Below, piece after piece: positions 26,091 through 36,088 of a stretch of DNA of 62,825 nucleotides (the stretch's first letter is position 1; the number at the start of each line of letters is the position of its first letter). The stretch covers positions 1 to 62,825 of the forward strand of contig JAJYLH010000032.1 in assembly GCA_021787845.1 (NCBI GenBank), written 5' to 3'. Both the position numbers and the translations under genes were made by a program. The stretch is from Myxococcales bacterium. GTDB taxonomy: Bacteria; Myxococcota; Myxococcia; Myxococcales; JAJYLH01. The notes beneath the pieces are model-generated. The model was given only the letters and a program-made list of their open reading frames with translations, made no database searches and was not told the DNA's origin.

Positions 26091-27548
26091 TCAGGCGCCC
26101 CTCGCCCGGAGGTGAATCGTCGACGTCGGCCGCGGATCGAGCGCGACCGGTCCCTCGCCGGTCTCGAAGTAGAAACCGACCAGCAGGTTCTTCGCGACGG
26201 CCATCCGATACCAGGCCGACCCGCGCGCGTCCGAAATCGGCTGGAAGTCGTGCTCGAGCGCCTCGGTCGCGGCGCGCACCGAGGCCTCGGTCCACGGTTT
26301 GCCGGCCAGCGCCGCTTCTGTTCCATGCGCCCGGGCCGGCGTCGCCGCCATCCCGCCGTAGCCCAGCCGGACATCGGAAGCGGTGCCGTCCCCCGACAGC
26401 CGGACGAAAGCGCCCATCGCCACCGTGCTGATGTCGAGCTCGCGTCGCTTGCTGACCTTGTACGAGCTCGCCCGGACGCCCTCGGGAACCCGCGGCAGGT
26501 GGACGGTCGAGAGAATCTCGCCAGGCTCGAGCGCGGTCTTGCGGTAGCCGAGGAAGAACCGCTCGATCGGAATGCGCCGCGTTCCGCCGGCCGAGGCGAG
26601 CGACAGCTCGGCGCCCAGCGCGAGCATCACCGGCGCGAGGTCCCCGATCGGCGAGGCGTTGCAGAGGTTCCCGCCCACCGTCGCGCGGTTTCGGATCTGC
26701 CGGGAGGCGAAGACCCGCAGCATCTTCTCGAGAGGGGTGACGCTCGCCTCGAGCGTTTCCTGCAGCTCGGTCAGCGTCACCGCCGCGCCGACGTCCCACC
26801 CGGCCGCCGTCCGCTCGACGCGCCGGAGCTCGGGAACGGCTTCGACCGACACCAGCGCTTCCGGTTCCCGAAAGCGCTTCGTCACCTCGAGGGCGAGGTC
26901 GGTCCCGCCCGCGACGATGCGCGCGTTCGGATGCGCTGCGAGGATCGCGAACAGCTCCTTCAGGCTCCCCGGGCTGAAATAGCGCTTCCCGGCGCGCTCG
27001 TACGACAAGCGCCGCGGCTCCAGCTCGCGGTGGAGCCGTTCGGCGAAGGCGTCGGCCGGCCGGCTCGACGCGAGCTCTTGGGCGACCTCGCGGATCGCTC
27101 GGTACCCGGTGCAACGGCAGATGTTTCCCGCGAGCTGATCGTCGAGCTGCCAGCCCTCGCGCAGGTCGTCGCGGTAGGTCGCCTCGACGAGGGACATCAC
27201 CACTCCCGGAGTGCAATAGCCGCACTGGGAGCCCTGATGCTTCGCCATCGCCTCCTGGATGACGTGAGGGCTGCCGTTCTGCTGGAGCGCTTCTACCGTG
27301 TAGACGCGCCGGCCCTGCATCATCGGCAGGAGCACGAGACAGGAATTCACCGCGCGAAAGCAGGGCGTGCCGTCGAGCCGCCGATCCTGCACCACCACCG
27401 TGCACGCGCCGCAATCGCCCTCGGCGCACCCTTCCTTGGCGCCGCACAGCCCCAGCCGTTCGCGCAGGAACTTGAGCAGCGTGGTGCTCGGCGGCAGGTC
27501 CCGGGTTTCGACGAGCTCGTCGTTGACGGTGAGGCGCAGCGTGTCCAC
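26091..27548 (-). CDS. xdhA: Xanthine dehydrogenase, FeS/FAD subunit
   Basis: 485 aa. The N-terminal [2Fe-2S] domain (CGAKEGCAEGDCGAC) and the second helical [2Fe-2S] domain (GYCTPG and NICRCTGY) pass electrons to the FAD domain, which shows GGTDLALEVT and ATVGGNLCNASPIGDL. The C-terminal CO-dehydrogenase-flavoprotein domain completes the usual XdhA layout. It delivers electrons from the Mo subunit to NAD. Confidence 0.93.
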   Translation of the reverse strand: MDTLRLTVNDELVETRDLPPSTTLLKFLRERLGLCGAKEGCAEGDCGACTVVVQDRRLDGTPCFRAVNSCLVLLPMMQGRRVYTVEALQQNGSPHVIQEAMAKHQGSQCGYCTPGVVMSLVEATYRDDLREGWQLDDQLAGNICRCTGYRAIREVAQELASSRPADAFAERLHRELEPRRLSYERAGKRYFSPGSLKELFAILAAHPNARIVAGGTDLALEVTKRFREPEALVSVEAVPELRRVERTAAGWDVGAAVTLTELQETLEASVTPLEKMLRVFASRQIRNRATVGGNLCNASPIGDLAPVMLALGAELSLASAGGTRRIPIERFFLGYRKTALEPGEILSTVHLPRVPEGVRASSYKVSKRRELDISTVAMGAFVRLSGDGTASDVRLGYGGMAATPARAHGTEAALAGKPWTEASVRAATEALEHDFQPISDARGSAWYRMAVAKNLLVGFYFETGEGPVALDPRPTSTIHLRARGA

Positions 27549-27704
27549 AAGGCCTCCTGCAGGCGAGGCCTTTCTCTTAGCACAGCAGGGAGAAATCGCC
27601 GCCGCCGACGCACTTCACGGGCGGACGCGACCAGCGCGCGCGAGCTTCGAGCGCCGGCGCGAAGATGCTCACGCGGCACCGTCGCCGCCCAGCGTTCCGG
27701 GCCT

Positions 27705-27890
27705 TCAGATTTCCAGCGGCGGCTGCGGACCCGGAATGATGCCCGCGATGTCCGGGTCCTCGGCGCCGTCGCGCTGGCGGCCGCGCTCGGCTTTCTCCCG
27801 CCGCCGCTTCTCCCGGTCTTCCGCCTTCTGCTGGTTCTTCTCCTGCCGCCGGATTTCCTTGATCCGCTTCAAAGCTCCTGGTCCTGCCAT
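27705..27890 (-). CDS. Small conserved basic protein with DPDIAGIIPGPQP tail
   Basis: 61 aa from an ATG at 27890. A highly charged K/R/E-rich helix is followed by the tail DPDIAGIIPGPQPPLE. I recall near-identical short proteins from other deltaproteobacterial genomes, but this was not searched. Function unknown; the helix suggests nucleic-acid or ribosome association. Confidence 0.65.
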   Translation of the reverse strand: MAGPGALKRIKEIRRQEKNQQKAEDREKRRREKAERGRQRDGAEDPDIAGIIPGPQPPLEI

Positions 27891-28393
27891 GGCCTTGTGC
27901 CCCCTTCCCTGCCCCCACGAGATGGACACGACGCGCACCGGCGTCACCTTGCGTCGGATGCGCTCAACCCCGTCTTCCGCGAACACGCGCGGGAGGCCCC
28001 GAGGGGACCGCGCGCGATGACGAGTATCACCTTGCGAGCGCGCTCGAAAGATCCCGGACGGCGAGACGAGGGTGTCGCGCGCTCGAACGCCCCACGGGAA
28101 ACGAAGCCCTCGCGGCGCGCATTCCAGACCGCCGAAGGCAAGCGCCTATCGGCCGTCGACGATGCCGCGCAGACGGCGCGAGCGGCCTCGTTCCGCCGAC
28201 GTTTCGCTCCCGTACAGGCGCCGGCCGGGCTCACAGCCGCTCGCCCCACGCCTCCTAGCGCCGGTCCGAACGGCGCCCCGCCGCCACCGCAGAAAGGGCT
28301 CCCCGTCGCTGGAGGAACGCGCCCGGTGACGCACGGCGTTCCAGCCTCACGAGCCGTCGCGGGTCGGAATCGCGCCGGGCAGAACCGGTTCCG
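27891..28393. other. 503-bp gap, no gene seen
   Basis: Open frames cover this stretch on both strands but all read as arginine- and alanine-rich shadow sequence without a ribosome site or recognisable motif. No tRNA, repeat or terminator was found. It may hold the promoter of the 61-aa gene. Confidence 0.5.
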
Positions 28394-29662
<1,269 letters not shown>

Positions 29663-29814
29663 GCAGCTCCCCGCGCTCTTCGTCCTCGCGCGATGGTACG
29701 TGCAACCGCTCCCGCCGTCCAACCCGAAGAACGTGCCGCGACCGGTTCGAATATAGTCGCCGGGTCCGCGGGTCGCCAAAGCCGAGGCGCTCCCCGCCCT
29801 CCGCTCTTTCGACG

Positions 29815-30612
29815 ATGCGCGCCGACGTTTCCCTCTGCGACGAAGCTTCGTTCTCCCCCGTGCCGCGGCGCCGGAGAAAGTCGACCGCGCGCGTCGCCCT
29901 CTTGCTCGCCTACGACGGCGCGGGCTTTCGCGGCTTCCAGCGTCAGCCGGGCCAGCGCACGGTCGAGGGCGAGATCCTCCAGGCGCTGACGGACTGCCGC
30001 CTGCCGACAGCGCTGTCGTTCGCCTCCCGGACCGACGCGGGTGTGCACGCGGAGGGCCAGGTGATCGTGGTGCGCACGCCCCCCGACCTCGACGGCCAGG
30101 TGCTCGGTCGAACCCTTCGCTCCCGGCTTCCCCCGGACGTGCGCGTCCGGTTGGTGTGCCCGACCCCGCGGAAGTTTCATCCGCGCTGGACCGCGGTCGG
30201 TAAGCGGTACCGCTACCGGATTTCGGCGGCGCCCTCGCCCCGCGCCTGGTCTCTGCCGGGGCTGGACCGCGCTCGCTTCATGCAAGCGCTGTCGGTGCTC
30301 GCGCGGGCGCCGCGCCTGTGCGGGCTGACCGCGGCGGGGGCGCCGATGAAACCGGCGCCGCCGCTCGACCGGCTCGAGTGGCGCGAGGACGGCGACGCGC
30401 TCGCGGTCACGCTGGAGGGGCCCGCGTTTCGCCGCTACGCGTTACGGCACCTGATCGGCGCCGCGGTGTCCTGCGCGCGCGGCGACCGGCCGCTCGGGTC
30501 GCTCGTCGACCTCGCCGTCGGCGCCCCGCCGTATCGCGGCTTGCGCGCTCCCGCCGACGGGTTGGTGCTGGAGCAAGTGTTCTACCCGCCGGAGCTGGAT
30601 CCGTTCGGCTGA
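29815..30612 (+). CDS. truA: tRNA pseudouridine synthase A
   Basis: 265 aa, the usual length after a 25-residue basic N-terminal extension. It modifies uridines 38-40 in tRNA anticodon stems. [19 protein letters not shown] opens the fold, the catalytic Asp is in [13 protein letters not shown], and [12 protein letters not shown] is near the end. Divergent from clpX. Confidence 0.93.
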   Translation: MRADVSLCDEASFSPVPRRRRKSTARVALLLAYDGAGFRGFQRQPGQRTVEGEILQALTDCRLPTALSFASRTDAGVHAEGQVIVVRTPPDLDGQVLGRTLRSRLPPDVRVRLVCPTPRKFHPRWTAVGKRYRYRISAAPSPRAWSLPGLDRARFMQALSVLARAPRLCGLTAAGAPMKPAPPLDRLEWREDGDALAVTLEGPAFRRYALRHLIGAAVSCARGDRPLGSLVDLAVGAPPYRGLRAPADGLVLEQVFYPPELDPFG

Positions 30613-31005
30613 GCCGCGGCCGGTCCCACCGCGCGTGACTCACACCTGCTCCTCGCCCGATCGGTCCGAGCAGTCGGATGGGGCGGCTCGCCTGTCAGCG
30701 CGGGCTCGCCCCCGCAATCCCAGTCGTCGAGCTTCGCATTCGTCGTGCCAGCGCTCCGGCCGGAGGGCCGGCGCTGCTGAGCCCCGTCAGGGGTGTAGCT
30801 AGACCCTCGCCTAAAAAGGCCGATCGCCTATTTCGCGAGGGCTCGAGCCGCGAGCGTTGGCCCGCGGTACCTGTCTGCGACGCGGGTGGTTGCCGAGAAC
30901 CGCGGGCTCACGCCTGCGGCGCAAGCCGTCCACGGTCCGCAAGTGCCTCGAATGGAGACCAAGAACGCAGGCCGCAACCGCGATCCCTTTTCGGCTAGGC
31001 TCTAG
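30613..31005. repeat. Gap with REP-like hairpin (30750-30780)
   Basis: No convincing gene. AGCGCTCCGGCCGGAGGGCC followed by GGCGCT folds into a hairpin, and its right arm (GGCCGGAGGGCCGGCGCTGC) is close to the hairpin arm at 62510-62535, so this is a dispersed repeat. A second imperfect hairpin (CCCTCGC with GCGAGGG) lies further right at about 30805-30842. The gap separates convergent genes. Confidence 0.55.
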
Positions 31006-31545
31006 CTACTTTCGCAGCGGTGAAAATCGGTTCGCCTCCGGCAGAGCGGGAGGCCTGACGAGAGCCAGCCTTCCGCGCGGGGCGCTCACCTCGCCGCCGC
31101 CGGCGAGGAGCTTCAGGCGCCGGCGCCGAGGCAGCCGCGCGAGCGCCTGTGCGCGCTCGGAGATGGTCGCCGCGAGCACCAGGTCGTCGAGAAGCTTCTT
31201 CAGCCGCGGGGTGTGTCCGGCCGGGCACACGCAGGCGTACTGCTCGATGCGGCGGCGTAAGACGACGAGGTCCTGCACCGCCGGGTCTTCCCACGGCGAG
31301 CACGGCGAGCATCGCCCGGACCAGAGCAGCCCCAGGCGCGTCAACAAGATCCGGCGGACCAGACCCTCGTCGGCGTTCGGGTGCGTGTAGGCGAGCCCCT
31401 TCTCGACGAACGGCCGGCCGACGAGCACGAAGTAATCGACGAGCGCGTCGCGCAGGTCGCGTGCGCTCGGACGGTTCACCGCGAGCGTCGCTTCGAGAAG
31501 GATCTCCAGCTCACGTGCGTCCATCCCGGCGAGCAGCACCTTCAC
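31006..31545 (-). CDS. Hypothetical protein, Cys-containing
   Basis: 179 aa. The residue mix is protein-like (aliphatic heptads, DYFVLVGRPFVEKGLAYTHP) rather than the R/A/P-rich pattern of shadows here. Five cysteines fall in two clusters, CSPC and CVCPAGH. No family recognised, no signal or TM segment. The start at 31545 could instead be the ATG at 31524. Confidence 0.5.
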   Translation of the reverse strand: MKVLLAGMDARELEILLEATLAVNRPSARDLRDALVDYFVLVGRPFVEKGLAYTHPNADEGLVRRILLTRLGLLWSGRCSPCSPWEDPAVQDLVVLRRRIEQYACVCPAGHTPRLKKLLDDLVLAATISERAQALARLPRRRRLKLLAGGGEVSAPRGRLALVRPPALPEANRFSPLRK

Positions 31546-32063
31546 GGTCCGTGCCGAAGCCGCGCCGCGCGCGGTCGCGAAAGCGTCGATGCCGGGGGAA
31601 GCGCTTTCCCCACCCGGGTCGAGCCGCTGCCCGCCAACGGTCCCGAAGGGCCGCGAGGCTCGGCCGACCGGCCGCGTGATCGGCCGAGCGGCGGGATCGC
31701 CCGGCCTCCATCGGACCGATCGGTCCGCCGCCGGCTCGCCTCGGCGGCGCGCGAACCGGATCGACCGGAGGTGTCACGATCGAGGTGATGCGGGCACGGC
31801 TTCTCCTGCCGTTCCCGGCTCGAGCGGGTGGAGAGGTGACGGCTCGGGCGGCTCGCCCGCGCGCGGGAACCGACACCCGCGGGCCTTTCGACCGCCAGGA
31901 GCGCCGCGTCCTTCAGGCAGCGTCACGCGACCGATCCTCGCACGGCCGCCGCGCCATGCGCGATAGTCCGCGAAGAGCCCCGCGGAACTGTTTGCGGGCG
32001 CGAGGCGAGCGCGCTCGAGAGCGGGATCGTTGCCGTCCAACGCTTGCGCTCCTGGAGGCCATC
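31546..32063. other. 518-bp gap, no gene seen
   Basis: Frames are open but shadow-like. The only structure I see is the perfect 16-base palindrome CGGACCGATCGGTCCG at 31712-31727, a likely fragment of the 9-bp GATC repeat family. A promoter for fmt must lie toward the right end. Confidence 0.45.
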
Positions 32064-33032
32064 ATGCCGGCGAATCGTCCGTTGCGGGTCGTCTTCCTCG
32101 GCACCCCCGTCTACGCGCTGCCGAGCCTCGATGGAATACTCGAGAGCGGTGCCGAGCTCCGTGCGGTCGTCTGCCAGCCGGACCGCCGCAAGGGCCGGGG
32201 GCTCGGCGTCGCCCGCCCGCCGGTCAAGGAATGGGCGCTCGCACGTGGCCTGCCGGTGCACCAGCCCGAAAAAGTGCGCCAGGGAAAGCTGCGGGACCTG
32301 CTCGAGCCTTACGCGCCGGACGTGCTGGTGGTGACCGCCTACGGCCGCATCCTCCCGCCGGAGGTGCTGTCGCTCCCGCCGCTCGGGGTGCTCAACGGGC
32401 ACGCGTCGCTCCTGCCGAAGTACCGGGGAGCGGCACCGGTTCAGTGGGCCATCGCGCGGGGCGAAACCGTCACTGGCGTGACCGTGATGCAGATGGACGA
32501 GGGGCTCGACACCGGTGACGTGCTGCTCGCGCGCCCGCAGCCGATCGGCGCGGAGGAAGACGCCGTCCAGCTCGCCGACCGCTTGTCGGTCCTGACGGGA
32601 CAGGCGCTACGGGAGGCGCTGGAACGGCTCGCCGCGGGCCGGCTCACCCGAACGCCGCAGAATGCCGCCGAGGCGACGCTGGCGCCGCCGCTCGAGAAGG
32701 AGGACGGCTATCTCGACCTGCGTCTGAGCGCGCGGGAGTTGACCTGGCGGGTGCGCGGCTTTCAGCCCTGGCCGGGAGCGGTGCTGTTCATCGGTAGCCA
32801 TCCCGTGAAGGTGTTTCGCTGCCGTACCTCGTCTGGCACGGGAGCGCCGCCGGGGACCGTCACCCACGCGGGCGACACGCTCGGGGTGGAGACGGGCGAG
32901 GGCGTTCTCGAGCTGGCGGAGGTCCAACCCGAGGGGCGGCGGCGAATGAGCGCGCGCGAGTTCCTCGCCGGCCATCGGCTCCGGCCGGGGGACCGCTTCG
33001 TGGTGCCGCCGCCGGGCGCCCACGGCGCGTGA
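32064..33032 (+). CDS. fmt: Methionyl-tRNA formyltransferase
   Basis: 322 aa from the ATG at 32064, with TGGAGG upstream. It formylates initiator Met-tRNA. VVFLGTPVYALPSL opens the Rossmann fold; the catalytic Asn, His and Asp are in LNGHASLLPKYRGAAPVQWA and MDEGLDTGD. The C-terminal OB-like domain is present (LTWRVRGFQPWPGA). No def gene precedes it, unlike the common def-fmt pair. Confidence 0.94.
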   Translation: MPANRPLRVVFLGTPVYALPSLDGILESGAELRAVVCQPDRRKGRGLGVARPPVKEWALARGLPVHQPEKVRQGKLRDLLEPYAPDVLVVTAYGRILPPEVLSLPPLGVLNGHASLLPKYRGAAPVQWAIARGETVTGVTVMQMDEGLDTGDVLLARPQPIGAEEDAVQLADRLSVLTGQALREALERLAAGRLTRTPQNAAEATLAPPLEKEDGYLDLRLSARELTWRVRGFQPWPGAVLFIGSHPVKVFRCRTSSGTGAPPGTVTHAGDTLGVETGEGVLELAEVQPEGRRRMSAREFLAGHRLRPGDRFVVPPPGAHGA

Positions 33033-33802
33033 GCGTGACCCCGTCGCTCCTCGACGCCTGCCTCCTCGCGGGCACCACCTTCGTCGCCGGCACCATCGAC
33101 GCCATCGCCGGGGGCGGCGGGCTCGTCACGGTGCCGGCGCTCCTCGCGGTCCACCTTCCGCCACGGCTCGCGCTCGGAACGAACAAGGGCCAGAGCGCGT
33201 TCGGATCGGGGGCGGCACTGGTGCGCTACTGGAGGAGCGGTCTCGTCGACCGGAAGCGCGTGCTCCAAGTCTTCGCGCTCGCCTTCGGCGGCTCCCTGGG
33301 AGGAGCAACGCTCCTACTGAGCCTCAGCCCCGCCATCCTGCGTCCGCTGGTGCTGGGGCTCCTCGTCGCGGCGGCGGTGTTCATCGCGGTGCGAAAGCCG
33401 CCGAAATCGAGCGCGTCCCGGCCGGTGACCCGGGCGCGCCGACTTTCCGCCTTGGCGTTGACCCTGGTCATCGGCGGCTACGACGGCTTCTTCGGCCCGG
33501 GCACCGGAACGTTTCTCATCGTCGTCTTCGTCGGCCTTCTCGGCGAAACGATGCAGCGGGCGAGCGCCAACGCCAAGGTCGCGAACTTCGGGTCGAACCT
33601 GGCAGCGCTGCTGCTCTTCTGGAGCCGGGGCGTCATCGTGTGGCCGTACGCCTTGCCGATGGCGCTGGCGCAGCTCGGCGGGGGTTCCCTGGGGGCGCAT
33701 CTCGCGGTGAAGGTGGGCGACAGGCTGGTGCGCACGGTGGTCCTCGTCGTCTGCACGGCACTCGTCGTCAAGATCGCGGTCGACCTGGTGGGTGCGCGAT
33801 GA
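33029..33802 (+). CDS. TSUP/TauE-SafE family membrane exporter
   Basis: 257 aa with about eight hydrophobic segments. The N-terminal GTIDAIAGGGGLVTVPALL and central IGGYDGFFGPGTGTF are the two duplicated signature loops of the TSUP family, which moves sulfite, sulfonates or other small anions. It starts in a GTGA overlap with the fmt stop, so it is co-translated with fmt; a functional link is not obvious. Confidence 0.88.
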   Translation: MSVTPSLLDACLLAGTTFVAGTIDAIAGGGGLVTVPALLAVHLPPRLALGTNKGQSAFGSGAALVRYWRSGLVDRKRVLQVFALAFGGSLGGATLLLSLSPAILRPLVLGLLVAAAVFIAVRKPPKSSASRPVTRARRLSALALTLVIGGYDGFFGPGTGTFLIVVFVGLLGETMQRASANAKVANFGSNLAALLLFWSRGVIVWPYALPMALAQLGGGSLGAHLAVKVGDRLVRTVVLVVCTALVVKIAVDLVGAR

Positions 33803-34007
33803 CCGGCCTTCGGCAGTCGCCGCCACAGCGACGGTCCTTGGCCCCCGCTCGACGGCGCTCGGCTTTGAAGCCCGGTGAGACGTGGCCCGCAGCGAGGCCG
33901 GCCATGCGATCTGGCGCGACGCGATCCCGGGGCGGCGCGCGCGGGAATTCGGTGGCGAGCGCCCTGCTCTCGTGTCGGTTAGACTCGCAAACTCTTTCGA
34001 GGTTCGG

Positions 34008-34868
34008 ATGCCGACCACCCTCGTGCGCACGCTCTTTGGAGTTCTTGGCGAGGAGCCCCCGCTGTCGCCGGAAATGCTCGCGGCCGCGCTCTCGCTCGTG
34101 TCGCGCACCTCGGCGTGCGTGCCTTTTCGCGTGGCCGACGGGCGGCTCGAAGCCGCGTTCGCGGGAACGCGCGCCCTCGGTCTGGCAGGACTGGCCGTCG
34201 CTCGGCCGCTCGCGCAGGGAGCGGCGAAGCTGGTGGATGCGCTCGAGGGCGACGCTGCCGCGATGGGAGAGGCGACCGTCGTCGTGCAGAACGAGGGGCG
34301 GCTGGTCGGGCACTTCGGCGCGACGGTCGGGTTGACGATGCTTCTCGACCAAGCCCGGTTCGACTGCCATGGCAAGCGCGCTCTGGTCTTCGGAGCCGGC
34401 AAGGGAGCGAGAGGGGTGGCGTACAGCTTGGCCCGGGCCGGCGCCAGCGAGGTGATCATCGCGAACCGCACCTTCCAGCGGGCGCGGGACCTGTGCGAGA
34501 GGCTGTCGGGGCTCGGAGCGGAAGCGCTCGCGGCACCCGCTTCCGCTGCCGCTATCCGGGAGCTGCTCCCGATGGCGCAGGTGGTGGTGAACGCGACGAC
34601 GGTGGGCGAAGGCGCGCCCGACGAATCGCCGCTGCCGCCGAGTGCCGGGTTCCATCCGGACGCCTTGGTCCTCGAGCTGGTCCAGCGGCCCTTGAAGACG
34701 CGGTTCATCCGCCAGGCGCAGGAGCAGGGGGCGCAGGTCGTCGACGGCCTCGAGGTGCTGGTGCACGAAGGGCTGGCGACGCTCCAGCTCTGGCTGGGGC
34801 GGCCGGTCGACGCTTCTCGCCTGGTGCCGGTGATGCGCGCTGCGGCTTTGGAAGCGCTGCTGGGATGA
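34008..34868 (+). CDS. AroE-like dehydrogenase lacking catalytic residues
   Basis: 286 aa from the ATG at 34008. The NADP half is typical of shikimate dehydrogenase: FGAGKGARGVAYSLARAG, IIANRTFQRARDL, VVNATTVG. In the substrate half, aligned by eye to E. coli AroE, the catalytic Lys motif (NVTxPxK) reads AVARPLA, the AVNT segment reads GEATV and the NTD motif reads FGAT, so the Lys, Asn and Asp that hold shikimate are all replaced. It probably acts on another substrate or has lost catalysis. No shikimate-pathway gene is nearby. Confidence 0.75.
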   Translation: MPTTLVRTLFGVLGEEPPLSPEMLAAALSLVSRTSACVPFRVADGRLEAAFAGTRALGLAGLAVARPLAQGAAKLVDALEGDAAAMGEATVVVQNEGRLVGHFGATVGLTMLLDQARFDCHGKRALVFGAGKGARGVAYSLARAGASEVIIANRTFQRARDLCERLSGLGAEALAAPASAAAIRELLPMAQVVVNATTVGEGAPDESPLPPSAGFHPDALVLELVQRPLKTRFIRQAQEQGAQVVDGLEVLVHEGLATLQLWLGRPVDASRLVPVMRAAALEALLG

Positions 34869-34911
34869 GGCAGCGCCGCCGCATGGCGAGAGCGCTTTCG
34901 GGATTCGAGGA

Positions 34912-35226
34912 ATGAAGCCGTATCGCAGGCACGTGTTCATCTGCACCAATCGGCGCCCCGAAGACGACCCCCGCGGCTGTTGCGCCGCGAAAGGGAGCGA
35001 CGCGGTCAGAGACCGCTTCAAGGAAACGCTCGGGGCCCGCGGGGTCAAGGGCGTGCGGGCGAACGCCTCCGGCTGCCTCGACCAGTGCGCCAACGGCTGC
35101 ACCGTCGTCGTCTACCCCGACGCGGTCTGGTACGGCCACGTCACGGTGGACGACGTCGACGAGATCGTCGAGCGCCATCTGATCGGCGGCGAACCCGTCG
35201 AGCGGCTGCGCATCGACCGAACGTAA
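34912..35226 (+). CDS. Thioredoxin-fold [2Fe-2S] ferredoxin
   Basis: 104 aa. VFICTNRRPEDDPRGCC (Cys 11, 23, 24) and ASGCLDQCANGC (Cys 55, 59, 63) are the ligand region of the Shethna/NuoE-like thioredoxin-fold ferredoxins. The end of the domain shows VVYPDAVWYGHV, the conserved strand of the family. Electron carrier; partner unknown. It follows the AroE-like gene by 43 bases on the same strand. Confidence 0.88.
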   Translation: MKPYRRHVFICTNRRPEDDPRGCCAAKGSDAVRDRFKETLGARGVKGVRANASGCLDQCANGCTVVVYPDAVWYGHVTVDDVDEIVERHLIGGEPVERLRIDRT

Positions 35227-35272
35227 GGGGTCCTGTGCCCCTTTCCGGTTCGTCGGCGGCGACGTGACGTCG

Positions 35273-35323
35273 GATCAGACCGATCAGACCGATCGGACCG
35301 ATCGGACCGATCGGTCTGATCGG
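35273..35323. repeat. 9-bp tandem array, copy 2
   Basis: GATCAGACC twice, GATCGGACC twice, GATCGGTCT once, then GATCGG: five full units plus a partial. Same family as the arrays at 13429 and 59070. This copy lies between two genes on the same strand, the ferredoxin and Hsp20 genes. Confidence 0.85.
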
Positions 35324-35366
35324 ATGGCTCGACAGCGGGTCGCCGCTGGCCCCGCGGCCGGTGCCC

Positions 35367-35394
35367 TTGACGCCCTTCCGGGCGCGGTTACGTT
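35367..35394 (+). promoter_or_regulatory. Candidate sigma-70-type promoter of hsp20
   Basis: TTGACG (35367-35372) and TACGTT (35389-35394) with 16-base spacing, about 90 bases before the Hsp20 start. The match is reasonable for GC-rich DNA but unsupported otherwise. No CIRCE or ROSE-type heat element is evident. Confidence 0.3.
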
Positions 35395-35485
35395 GGTGCG
35401 CGGGTCGGGTCGGCCGCGGAGAAACGACCCCGAAACCACGCCGCTGGAAGGCGGCATCAACCACTTCGATCCAAGGAGATTGGCG

Positions 35486-35944
35486 ATGACCACTCTGGCT
35501 CGCTTCGCACCCCTGCGCGACGCGCTGCGCCTCCACGAGGAGCTCAGCCGGGCGTTCGACCCGCACTTCTTCGAGATGCGGCCCTTCGCCTTCGACACGG
35601 AAAGCCTCGCCAGCGGCTTCTCCCCGCCGGTGGACATCTACGAGGACACCGAAGGCATCACCCTGCGCGCCGAGGTTCCGGGCCTTGCGGCGAACGACGT
35701 CGACCTGCGCATCGAGAACGGCACCCTGACGCTGAAGGGCGAGCGCAAGCTCGAGCACGACGAAAAGAAGGACAACTACCATCGCATCGAGCGCTGGTAC
35801 GGCGCCTTCAGCCGCAGCTTCACGCTCCCGCCGACGGTGGACACCGAGAAGGTCCGGGCCGAGACCAAGAACGGCATCCTCTCGGTGTTCCTGCCCAAGC
35901 GGGAGGAGACCAAGCCGAAGCAGATCAAGGTCAACGTGCAGTAG
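35486..35944 (+). CDS. Small heat-shock protein, Hsp20 family
   Basis: 152 aa from the ATG at 35486, after a strong AAGGAG. The alpha-crystallin domain spans about residues 45-140, with PPVDIYEDTEGITLRAEVPG, GTLTLKGERK and the C-terminal AETKNGILSVFLPK; the tail holds the I-x-V-like KQIKVNV oligomer contact. Holdase chaperone that keeps unfolded proteins soluble. Confidence 0.95.
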   Translation: MTTLARFAPLRDALRLHEELSRAFDPHFFEMRPFAFDTESLASGFSPPVDIYEDTEGITLRAEVPGLAANDVDLRIENGTLTLKGERKLEHDEKKDNYHRIERWYGAFSRSFTLPPTVDTEKVRAETKNGILSVFLPKREETKPKQIKVNVQ

Positions 35945-36088
35945 CGGTGACGTCTGGCAAGAGGGCTCACGGAGATCGGGACCGGTCGCCCCGGGCGACA
36001 GCGTTCGGGACGACCGGCCGCCTCACCGACGGTCGTGAGCTGATGCTTCCCGGCGCCGCTCTGCCTGACCGGAAGCGATGCCGGTGGT

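Noticed and set aside
35273-35323. Possible CRISPR array
   Set aside because: Units are 9 bases with no spacers and no cas genes nearby; it is a simple tandem repeat.
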